This document shows positions 33,001 to 44,059 of a DNA stretch of 64,000 nt, in pieces. The stretch comes from Litomosoides sigmodontis (lineage: Eukaryota > Nematoda > Chromadorea > Rhabditida > Onchocercidae), in NCBI GenBank assembly GCA_963070105.1, contig OY718804.1, positions 2,520,817-2,584,816 of the forward strand, in the 5' to 3' direction. A program made the position numbers and the translations under genes. The notes beneath the pieces were generated by a model. The model was given only the letters and a program-made list of their open reading frames with translations. It did no database searches and was not told the origin of the DNA. Positions within the stretch are counted from its first letter, which is position 1. Each line of letters begins with the position of its first letter.

Positions 33001-36000
33001 TTAATTTCGCATTTCATTTTCCCGATTTCTGAGGTACGCTTGATATTCCTGCACCACTCGAAGCAGCAATTCATCAACTTTTTGCCTTCGCCAATCATTC
33101 ACTTGCGATGGACTTTGTTCAAAATTACGATGAAATGATTCCTGGAAACGTGAAAAAAAAGTTACTGTAAATTTTCCTTTGCAGCGTTTTTTTTAAAGCA
33201 AAAAATTTTGTGCGTGAAACTTACTGTGCCATTTTTTTCAGCGATTTTCAAATCATCATTTTCGGTGGCTTTTGTTGATTGACTTGAAGCTAGAAAATTG
33301 ATAGCATTACATGAACAGAAAGGAGAATTGATCAAAGAAAATTTTTTTTACGAAAAAAAAAAGATAATGACAAGCTGAAACTATACTGCGAAATAACTGA
33401 AGACAATATTTCTAATTTTCAAAAAAAAGCTTCATAATTTATTGAAAAAAAAAAATTAGGAGGGAGGGAGGGAAGGAGGGAGGAAGGAGAGTGGGCGAGA
33501 GAATCTCATGATAATGATGAGGATTATATTAAATGATCAAAACCACTAAACCATCTTTAAACCCTTAACCTTTCCATTTTGCAATTTTAAACCGTTTTCA
33601 TGACGTTCTAAACTTGTAATAACCTTACAGGTACATCTTTTATTGCTTGAGCACATTTTGGATTGATACTTCGCTTTCAGTCGACGTTCGTATCGTAACT
33701 TTTTCTTGCTAGCAATCACATCACTGCAAACGTGATCAGTGATGAGTGATAAAGGAGTAATTAACGCTATACTTACCTGTGTAACTAATTTTTATGTTTT
33801 GTTAATTCTAACAAAATTCATCCATACTTCAATACTACTCATACAAAAAAAAAAAACGTTTTCCTCATCAAACGACAATTATGTCTGGCGGAATTTGTAA
33901 GGAAAATACTATAAGTTAATATGGATAAAAATGTGTGCAAAGTTTTCAAAACATTTTAATTAAGGCAATAATTTTCAGAAAAATTCAAAATTAATGAACG
34001 TTAAGTTTAAATGTTAGTAAGTTATTATTGTCTTTTAAATGCCAAAAAAAACTTACGTTGCATTTGCTACTGAATCATTAACGTCATGTGCTGAGATATT
34101 ATCATCTCCATTATTAGAGGGTTTCTTTTGGATGTGATTTTTGCGCTTCTTCTGAATTACTGCAACTTCCGCACTGCGCTCATTTGCAATTTCGTTTTTC
34201 ATACGTCTCGTCGCATCCGCAAAGATGATATCCGATGATTTTGCGCTATCTGTATTTTTCACATTTACGTCATCTTCCTCCTTCACTTCTGTTTCCTTCA
34301 CGATTCTCTCACTGTGTGCTGCGGAGATGATGGTTGCTTCAGTGCTTCTGTCAAATTCAATTTCAGCAACAACAACACTTGAATTATTCACAGAATCTGG
34401 CATGGTTGCTTGAGTGCTTCTGTCAAATTCAATTTCAGCAACAACAACACTTGAATTATTCACAGAATCTGGCATGGTTGCTTGAGTGCTTCTGTCAAAT
34501 TCAATTTCAGCAACAACAACACTTGAATTATTCACAGAATCTGGCATGGTTGCTTCAGTGCTTCTGTCAAATTCAATTTCAGCAACAACAACACTTGAAT
34601 TATTCACAGAATCTGGCATGGTTGCTTCAGTGCTGTTTCTGTCAAATTCAATTTCAGCAACAACAACACTTGAATTATTCACAGAATCTGGCATGGTTGC
34701 TTCAGTGCTTCTGTCAAATTCAATTTCAGCAGCAACAACACTTGAATTATTCATAGAATCTGGCGATGCAGAAGTTTCTGCTGCAGTTGCGGCATCATCA
34801 ATTGTTGTGGAAAAGAGTTCAGAATTTGCTGCTGCTATTAACGGTGAAATTTCTGAAGATGAAGCTGCTGTTGCAAGAGTTGATGATTGTGAAGTTGACA
34901 TTTGTGATGGTGAAGTTGTGATTATTACTGTTGGAATTTCTGGCATTTGTAAAATTGTGTCATTTTTTTCTAATTTTAATGAAAGCATTGTGTTTGTTTG
35001 CGAATCATTCGCCATATGCCTGTTGGATTTTGCTACATTTGAAATCGTAGTTCGATGTAGTTCGGAAATTTTCACATTTAAAATATCATTTAATACTTCG
35101 TCAAAAAGTTCATCCTCCTCACCGCTCGCATTCGATACCGTTTGAGATTTGGAAGCTGGAAGTTGTGGTTGCTCTTGAGAATTAGTTGTTTGTGCTTGTG
35201 GATGTATTCTTCGATCGTTCCTGTCGATAGCAGCACTTTCACCTGTTGAACGAAGAAGTTCCGGAATTGCATATCCTTTCGACTGCTTATCCATCACCAA
35301 TGTAAGTGCCGTAGATGCGAACTCATTTACCGCTTTCTCTCCGCTAACATTCACTTCGCCACGTGATGACAATAATTTATGTCCTTTTCGTTTAGCCGAA
35401 ACTTTTTCAGGTCGCGTAGAATCTGATTCATTATCAGCTGATCCGTCATCTCTATCAGCGGTGAGTTGAGAGTGAAGAGATTCATGGATTAATTGATCAT
35501 CCGTTGATGTCTCATTGAAATTTGAACGTTTTGCACTTGCGTCAGACGCCTTATCATCATTCATTGCATCAGGAATCATCTCCCTTGTAGTTTCGTTACT
35601 GGAATGTTTGCTACTGCTAAGAGATGCTTTTAATGAATTAGTTTTAGCTAACAATTTGTCCTGTAAATTTTGCTTTCTTTTCGTTTGATTTTCAGATTCC
35701 TTGTTGGATTCAGAAGGTAACCGCATTTTCTTAGATTTTGTTGAGATTTTCCGCAACAATTTGCTACTAATTCCATTTGATTTTCCTATTTTCGTATTGC
35801 ACTTATGCTGCTTCATCAATTTTGCTGACTGCGCCGACGAATCGTCTGAGTTAGAGGAATCCGTTTGATGAGCGTCTAACGTGCAATTACGCTCATCCAC
35901 ATCTTCAAATGGCATTTCATTCTTTTCCGCTACGTTGCGTGAATTGTGCGTGTCATCTTCTCCTTCATGCTCACCTCCTTCGTAATTTATCATTTTTACT

Positions 36001-39000
36001 TCTACTTCATCTTCACCTTCACGAAACTGCAAGAAAGGCACACTGAACAATCCATCAAATTTTTTCGACATTACTGTTTTATACTCTGTTCCATCAATGG
36101 GTGTATGAACGATGAGATTCTTTTCATTACGAGCTTTCTCGTGAGTTGTACTGCTAAAATTTTTCGAAATTTTCAATGTTTCAATGGTCGTTGTCGGCAT
36201 TACGATCGGCTTCTGCACAACAGTTGCTGCTATTTTTGTAGTCTCATTTACGTCGATATTTGAGTTGTTGTCGGCAGTCGGATTCGAATGCTTAATAATA
36301 TTGATGCTTCTCAGAGGACTTTGCAAATCGTCTTGCTTCGCCGTGTTCTCTTTAACCGCTTTGGATATCTTTTTGATTGCTTTTTGTAGAAAATCAAAAA
36401 ATTTTTCAAATTTTTTAACATAAACCATATTTGGATCGTTAATATGCAGCGGTGCATTTTCACTTCCAGCACCTCCATTCTCGTCAATTCTTGAACGCTT
36501 AGTTAAAGCTGATGCAAAATTATTGAGCGATGAGATATCTTCATCAGAAATTGATTTGTCTCGAATTTTTTTTGCATCCGTACTTTCATTTACATTTTTA
36601 CTTTCTCCTCTTTCACTATTGGTGAATAGTTCAGACATTATTTTGGTTCCATCGGAGAGTAGTTTCTGATAGTCTTCACCTGATTTCAAAAATTTCGGTA
36701 CTGCAGTAACAACTGTGCTAAAATGTACATTGCTTGCATTCGATGCAACCAATTCTCGAATTCCTGGCTGTGATTGATCACTTATCATCAATTTTGTATC
36801 AGCTTCTGGTGCTAGAATTGATTAAATTTAATTTATTAGAAGAATATTTTTTATTTTCTTTAATGAAAATAAATGAATGTAGTATGAAATACTAAAAGCA
36901 AAGAAATTCATCAAGAGTAAATTTGTACGATGTTTCGTTACTGTATGGAAATACGGAAAGGAAGCTACAAGGAAAAGGAAGTGATGATTCAGGATTGATG
37001 CAAACCTGAACGACGTTTTCTTTGCTTGGACGATTGTTGATTATGTTTGTGTTTAGAAGGATTGAAAATGATCAAAGCTGGTAGGGATGTGATGGCATTT
37101 TCAGTTACAGAATAATTTTGTGCAGAATCATTTTGCATCGCTTGAAGACGAATTTCATCAGCAATTACATTTTCTAACGATATAAATTCAATTGGATCAA
37201 TGTGAACATTCTAAAAGATGAAGCGTATTAATGAGGAAAAGTTAATTGAGGAATACGAAAAGTGAATTTTCATTAGAGTTTCATTGATGTGAAAAATTAT
37301 TTTTTTTACCATTTATCACGATATTAATTTTAACTTTGACGATGATATACCTTATTAACGTCAACTTTGTTGAAAATTTTCTTCAAAACAGATTTTTTCA
37401 ATTGATGCTCATATTCGTGCAATAATTCACTGAATGATATTGCCTTGTCACCGTTTTGATCGAGACTCTGTAAGATCGAGTTCTTTTAAAGCAACAAAAT
37501 ATGAAGCATGAACTTGTGATTTTAAATTGACTTTAGAACGCTTATCATAACTGATAAGATAATCTCTTACAGCTAATTTACAGTTCAAAGATTACACTTT
37601 AGCTCATTATCCTGCCAGCTTTAGAGATTAATGTGATGTAGAAGAAATTAACCGATAGTTTATTCAGTGCAGTAGTAGCAGCTTCTTCTCGTAGTTTAGT
37701 GAGAAAGTCGATTAACTCCAACTCATTTATCTGAAAAGAATTATTGTTGTTAAAACGTGTGTAAGACTTTAAATCCGACACTGCTGTGATATGTAGTGTT
37801 ATTGATATTTAATTTTAATACCTTGAATTTTCAGGTTTTCAGATTTCGAACACAACAGAACAATAACTGGAACGGCAAAGGATGATAATTCACGCACAAG
37901 TGCATTTCAGTAATTTTATTTCGTTTAATTAACAATTGTAAATATCATTCTACATAAAAGTTACTGATAAAATCTGACGTAGAATGTTTGAAATTTTTAT
38001 AAAGTTTACAAAAAATGATGGAATATTGAAGGAGGTACCATACGATCCTCTCGATGATTAACATCCGCAAAAACAATTGTTGCATAGCCGGGTTCAATAT
38101 CGTAGCGTAATTCAGCTAACACTTGCGCTTCTTGAATGTTCAATCGATGATCTCCATCAGTATCATAGATCTGGAATTGGAAATGATCAACGAGAATGAT
38201 TGTTAGCATTGATGCATTAACGATTTTTCCAAAATTTCTAATTGTTATGAAGGAGCTGATCAAATTGAAATGAAATGAAAAGGTTAGTGTTGAGTGTCAC
38301 TGCTAATCTCTAATCATTTCAGCAGTGTTAAATTTCAAATTACGAATGATAACACTTTTTTTTTTTGTTGCAACTAGTTGTTGATTCATTATTTTTGCTC
38401 ACGTTCACATAAGTTACTCTTTGTTTTGACATAATTTGACAATTTCGAATTTCTAAAATTTTATTCACTATTCCTACTGGCTGTTGTTGTTGTTGTTGTT
38501 GTTGTTCTACTTTGTACTACTTCCATTTCACTTATATTTCTATTACTTTCTATTTTTACTTATTCCCACTCCTACAACAAAAACCAACATCAATGATGAA
38601 ACTGATAAACCTTTAACAGCTCTTTCGCTTCCTTCAGCGCTAACAGTCTACTGCAGTGAAGTGTTCCGACCAATTCACTAAACGTCAAATGTCCATCCTT
38701 GTTTGTGTCACTTTCCCGAAAACAACCACCTATATCACTTGCTGATAAACCATGCTCCATGTAAATTGACTCGAACAGTTCCGCTTCGCTCAGTAAGCCA
38801 TCACCGTCTGCATCGTGATCCTGAACACCAAATCATGTGATCTTGATGACATCATGACCTTCCACAGATCTCACATGATAATACGAATGAGCTAGCTAAC
38901 TGAACAACATTCATTGCATAGTTTTTGGAGTATTTTTCATTGCTGTTTAATTTAATTAACACTTATTTAATTGCTCAATGTCAAAAAAAAAACTGTAATT

Positions 39001-39680
39001 TGGCTTGGATTAAATTTATTTTGCAAAAAAAAAAAAAATCACCTCTAGCCAACGTAAGGTAGCTTCTGCAACATGTCGTTGAATTAATCTAGCAGCTGCA
39101 ACAATCTCAATATGATCGATGAATTTATCACCATTTCGATCCGCTTTCCGAAATATGTTCTAGGAAAAAGGAAAAGTTAGGAAAGCACACAAGAAATTGC
39201 ATTGTTAAATTGAATTCCAATAGATATTGAAGATTGTGTTGCAAAATTTCAAATAGCTATTATTTTTCCGGAAAAAAAAACCGAATAATCCACTCAAAAA
39301 TATTATTATTACATCACTGATTGTTGGTGGAAGCTTATGATTCATATATGCTATTGTTCTCAATTCTCGACTGTCCACTTTTCCATCTCTTGTCAAATCA
39401 TAATGTGCCATATATCGGTTTACTTGAAAAAAAAAACAAAAATTTAACATTTAAATTTTAAGATAATGGCATATGAATGAAAAAAAAAGAATGCACTCAC
39501 AACGAAAACATTCAGTGAAGAGAACAATCAAAATCACTTTTCATATGCGTAAGTGCAACCAATCTCTACCGCTGTTCACTTGAAAATTTCACTAAAACTT
39601 GCAAATAACTTACCTGTACTAAGAGCAGTAATGTGGAGTAATATACTTGTTGCTATAAATAATGCATATAATCGAGACAT
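33001..39680 (-). CDS. Secreted eight-EF-hand protein with giant tail
   Basis: Twelve exons are proposed: 39680-39614, 39422-39313, 39159-39043, 38820-38611, 38170-38039, 37730-37653, 37467-37351, 37210-37006, 36811-34057, 33723-33629, 33289-33225 and 33141-33001. All junctions are in frame, giving 1363 residues. A signal peptide occupies residues 1 to about 20. EF-hand loops lie at 31-42, 66-77, 101-112 (DADGDGLLSEAE), 136-147, 171-182, 204-215 (degenerate), 241-252 and 274-285. QRKRRS at 340-345 is a furin-like site between the calcium domain and a roughly 1000-residue Ser/Thr/Asn/Glu-rich, probably disordered tail. The tail carries six 24-residue repeats. The C terminus is NEMRN, with no ER-retention signal, so this is not a standard reticulocalbin (those have six EF-hands and HDEL). 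I do not recognise a named family. A calcium-binding extracellular or secretory-pathway protein is inferred. Confidence 0.82.
34332..34766 (-). repeat. Six-copy 72-bp coding repeat
   Basis: Six head-to-tail units of 24 codons (PDSVNNSSVVVAEIEFDR core plus STEAT or STQAT) lie inside exon 9 of the EF-hand gene, near residues 1028-1172. One unit has an extra Asn codon. The inner copies are almost identical at DNA level, so expansion or homogenisation is recent. Each unit carries an NNSS N-glycosylation sequon. Confidence 0.95.
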
Positions 39681-41561
39681 TCGTATATCTTAAAAAAAAA
39701 AAAAAAAAGAAAAGGAAATGAAATTAAACTGTGTACATCATTGGTTTATTGCTAATTGCAATTAATCATTAGTAATGATTGGATTAAATTTTTGCGCTCA
39801 AAATGATGTATGTTAAATTCACCGATCGATTTATTTGCTTCACAAATATTTTAGCAACGATTTTGAAAAGAGAAATTCGATTTAACTTAATTTATTTCCT
39901 TTATGCAATAACAATGTACGTTAAATTCACTGATCAGTACGTCAAATTACATTACGTACGTTATCAGCACGTTAAATTCACTGATCGTTTTATTTGCTTT
40001 CCAAATACTTTAGCAATGATTTCGAAAAGACACGTTCGACTTTAACTTAATTTATCCTTTTATGCAACAACACTTTATTGTTGTTATTATTATTATTATC
40101 ATTATTATTATTATTGTTGTCGTTGTTGTTGTTGTTCCCAGTTATAGTTGGAACTCTCCAGATAACACATCTTCTATCAAAAAAGAGAAAGAGTTCATAA
40201 ATAGTAAAATTCTATTAAAAAAAAAAAGTTGAAAAAGCTAGCATTTCGATAAGAAAAAAAAAATGAAAAATAATTCGAAGAGTTGCGCAAAAAAAAAGAG
40301 AAGAAAGGAAAAAATGCAGAAGAAACCAAATATTTCGGTAGTAAATTAGACGAAATACTATCAACAGATTTCCGATATGCTTTAGATGAGCTCAATTTCG
40401 CTCCACTTACCCATATTGTATGTCCCACATTAGTTTCAAAAAATTTTTAAAATGAACTGTAAGAAAAATTCAGCGCAACAGTTCTTTTTTTTTTCATTTT
40501 CAGGTCAAGATCGTAATGGCACAACATATTTTCTTGAATGAATATCGCTGAATCGCTGAATCGTGAGACATAACGGCAAAAATTTTTACAAAAAAAAAAA
40601 AAAAATGAAATGTGAAATACCGTCTGAGAACGGTATTTCAGCTAAGCACAATTCTAACTTTTTTTTTTTATTTCAAATATGTTATAGAACAAATAATCAT
40701 TTGCAGTTCGCAGGCAATGAAAAAAAAAACATAATGGTGCAAATAAGGAATTACAATCTTTCATGCACAGCATACCGATACTTTACAACCTGCTGCAACA
40801 AAACAATATCCTTCTATTTGCGAGTGGCAGAACTGAAATATACTGAAATGTTATTGTTTTGTACGATACGGTTTGCAATGTAGTGGTTGGTGTTCTTCAT
40901 TTGGGATTTAACTTATCAATGATACTGTAAATATCACTGATAAGTTAAAAATAGAAATGAATTTTTGTGTAATTTTTTTTCTACCTAATTGTTGTGTCTT
41001 CTTGTGTCACATATGAAATATTCATCAACTATCCACTGATGCAATAAATTTCTTCATCCTCTACCTAGCAGATGGGAACACAAGAAGTATTTGGTTTTTT
41101 TATAAAGTCTAAATTGATGGTTTTTTTAAAAAAACAAAAAAATTGTGCTTTTCTCTACATAACATTGGGAATAGATGTAGATGATAAGTAAATGATGTTT
41201 GCAAAAATAGTGAAATGAAAACATTCATGAAATCTTTTGCACATTCAGAAAAGATTTTTCTGCACTTAGTAATACACAATATAGCAAATGCGGTAGCAAT
41301 TACAAGAAATAGAATGCTATTAATATTGTTTATGCGCAACAGTGGAGTGAATATTTCCTTCAATGATACTACACTTTTTCATGTCTTTTTAATATCATAT
41401 TTTAACATAGCAAAAATTTAAGACAGCCATAATTATTATCTTAACTTATTATTTAAAAAAAAAGCTGAAGTAGAAAAGATATGGATGAAATGTTTCTATA
41501 CGATTAGGATGTCTAAAACAAAATGAAAATGACGTGTGACTTGGAGGACTCACGATTGTAT
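39681..41561. other. Intergenic upstream of the EF-hand gene
   Basis: This 1.9-kb gap holds the duplicated block at 39811-40071 and TTG/TTA trinucleotides (40077-40137). The frames at 40195-41421 are A/T-rich and show no domain or splice partners. It should hold the promoter of the EF-hand gene and the GMF 3' UTR. Confidence 0.6.
39811..40071. repeat. Duplicated block with GTTAAATTCAC(T/C)GATC motifs
   Basis: Copy 1 (39811-39912) and copy 2 (39970-40071) share GTTAAATTCAC(C/T)GATCG(A/T)TTTATTTGCTT, AAATA(T/C)TTTAGCAA and a TTTAACTTAATTTAT...TTATGCAA end. A third short copy of GTTAAATTCACTGATCA starts near 39919. It lies about 130-390 bp upstream of the EF-hand gene start codon, so the GATC palindromes could be promoter elements. 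Confidence 0.85.
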
Positions 41562-42741
41562 CTATAATTTCGATTCCAGCAACTCCTTTGTTAGTTCGTC
41601 TGCTTCTCGAATTTCTAGATTCTGAAACAAAAGCATTATGATTTTCGGACATAAAAACAGAAGACTTTTCTGGAAAAAATTCTCAAAATCCAGCAAGTTA
41701 CACTTAAAAAATCGATTTCTGCAACTTAGTTCATGCTCACATTTTCAACACAAAAATTACATTTAAGCATAAAATTGTATTAAAAGTGATAAAAAAAGAA
41801 GTCACGGAAGGAAACTAGAAGTTACTTTCAACACGATTTCAGCATAAAATTTATATGCAAAAAAAAGTAAGAAAAAAGAAAAAGGTTCAGATTTAAAATA
41901 TAGGCTTCGAAAAAATGACCAATTTTAGGAGAGAGAAAAAAAAACACCTTATTAAGCTGACATTCCTTCGCTAAATTATTTCTGCTTCCAGCATACATCA
42001 CTCGTAATTGTGGGCAGCATCCTGAAAAATTCAATATATTACAATTCTGTTTTTCAGCTAAAACATATTTAAAAATATACTAGACATAAAAAGAAGAAAT
42101 AAAAATTATCCTAAAAGTGATCAGCTCTTTTCGCCTTTCATCTTTCCCCTTTCAGAAATTCCAACTTTTCTATTAATGATTAAACAAAACCTGGCGGACT
42201 GTAGAGAATGAGGCAGAGTGGATATGAAAGACGACCATCATCGTGTACACGCTCATAGCTTATTACAATATATCGCGGCTGCTGCACCGGCAATTCATCG
42301 GAAATCACACTCGGATCACAATTCTAGAAGATTCTAGAAGATCACAATTCAACTTACGTTTTCTTGCAACAAAATGTAGCTTATGCAAAAATTTTACAAT
42401 TAATTTGAAATACGAATTTGTTGAAAGAACATTTAGTGGAACAGAGAGTTACCTCAAGTTTCCGATCCAACACAATGAGCTGTTTCACAGGATCAATCTT
42501 CACTGCAAATTATTTCACAATCAATGTAAACACAAAGAAAGATGCCACCATTTTGTTTAAAAAATTTGCTAATTTCAAATTGGAAAATCCTGTTATTTTC
42601 AGGTTAAGGGAATATTTTTTGAAATGAAACTAAAATGAACAAACATATCAAGGCATTTGTTGAGCGCTTTCTACTAAATCGAAATCGCTCCAGCTCATCC
42701 TTCACATCCGCCGGCACTGCACATATTTTTAGTGTGCCCAT
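41562..42741 (-). CDS. GMF: Glia maturation factor (ADF-H fold)
   Basis: Five exons (42741-42645, 42502-42453, 42323-42191, 42021-41948, 41621-41562) give 137 residues, the usual length. Diagnostic segments are ADVKDELERFRFSRK near the N terminus, KIDPVKQLIVLDRKLE, ELPVQQPRYIVISYERVHDD, GRLSYPLCLILYSPPGCCP, VMYAGSRNNLAKECQLNK and the closing EIREADELTKELLESKL helix. GMF binds the Arp2/3 complex, inhibits nucleation and promotes debranching of actin filaments in the cytoplasm. The start codon is the first codon after a TATTTCAG acceptor, which suggests a spliced leader joined directly to the ATG, or a 5' UTR intron. The acceptor before exon 3 is duplicated in tandem 10 bp apart (42321-42340). 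It is 1.3 kb downstream of FBXO42 on the same strand. Confidence 0.96.
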
Positions 42742-42749
42742 CTGAAATA
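42742..42749 (-). promoter_or_regulatory. Acceptor abutting the GMF start codon
   Basis: On the minus strand TATTTCAG is followed immediately by ATG. No upstream coding exon was found, so it is best read as a trans-splice acceptor, leaving almost no genome-encoded 5' UTR. Confidence 0.55.
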
Positions 42750-44059
42750 CATTCCAGGTGATTCAAACAATATAGAATATGCAAAGAGAAAATGATAGAA
42801 AGGCTCCTACCAATAAATATCACGTTCCTGGGTCTGTGCTTTCTCTCCCCTCCTCCAGAAATAAAAAAGCTTTACTTTAAAATTCACCTGAAAATTGAAG
42901 GTCACCTGAAAACTAGTAGCGGAAAAAGTAGACAGAGAGTAAATTCGGTAGCCACTTTTTACTTGCCTAGCTAATTAAATTATATCGAATTTGATGAAAG
43001 CTTTTTTGAAACGAAATTTAAGGAATTAGAAGTTCTCGAAAGAGATAGAGCACACTGAAATGCTGAAACAGCTGCACACCTTTGAATCAATTTTTCGAAA
43101 TCTATGAATGCCTACATTCACTCATTCCATTTCTTGTTATTACTAGCGATAGGAACATTATCGTATCTCACGTTACAACTCAGTTTCCTCTTATTCGACT
43201 AAAATGATCGTCAAACGTTCACGCTAAAAAACAAAACGTTCCGCACACGAATTTATTTCACTACTTCAACAGCACCATGGACCGTCCAATCAAAAATAGG
43301 TAAGAAAAGGCCTCTGCAAAAGCATAAAGGATGATGAAATATTCACCGAACGAGTTTTGCATCTCAGAAGTTTTAGTTGACCTCTCTGACTTTAAACCTG
43401 TTATGATTTTTTCGAAGCATAGATAAGCCCCCAAGACATGCAAAAGATTTTCTAGATTAGCAAAACCGATGAATTAACTTTATTAACATTCCTGCATGAC
43501 AAAACGATGAAATCTAAACTGTGAGAACCCGATTTCAAAGTAGGGTAATAAATCAATTAAAATGTAAAAAGTCAATCAATTGGGATGCAATAGAATCTTG
43601 GCAATCATTCCGAAACTGCGAAACAGTATAGGAAAGCGAAATTTTGAATCCAAAATTACTTCAAAGCATCTTTAAAAGTATTTTTCACTAACAACTACTC
43701 TTCATAGTTATATTTTACAACTACCAGATTTCTTTCACTTTTGGAAAGAGAATATATAACTAAGGAATTTAGTAGCAGTCAATTCCAGTGAAACACAAGA
43801 CTTCGGAGTAAGTCACAGATAATCCGTTTATTCAAAACGGAACAAACACGAAAGCTCGGGAGGTACTAGAAGTAATATAAGAGCAAATACCAGACATAAA
43901 ATGGTACAAATGTAGCATGAAACGTATAGCAATTAGAAAGCGTAAGCAATACGACATTTGCTATGAAAATAAAGAATCTTAACATGAAAGACTGGTTATC
44001 ACAGAGCAGTTCAGCTAGTTATTTGAAAAAAAACGAAAACAAAAACAACGTAAAACATA
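42742..44059. other. Intergenic between FBXO42 and GMF
   Basis: A 1.3-kb gap separates two minus-strand genes. No exon with domain or splice support was recognised; the frames at 42792-43443 are random-looking. Confidence 0.6.
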
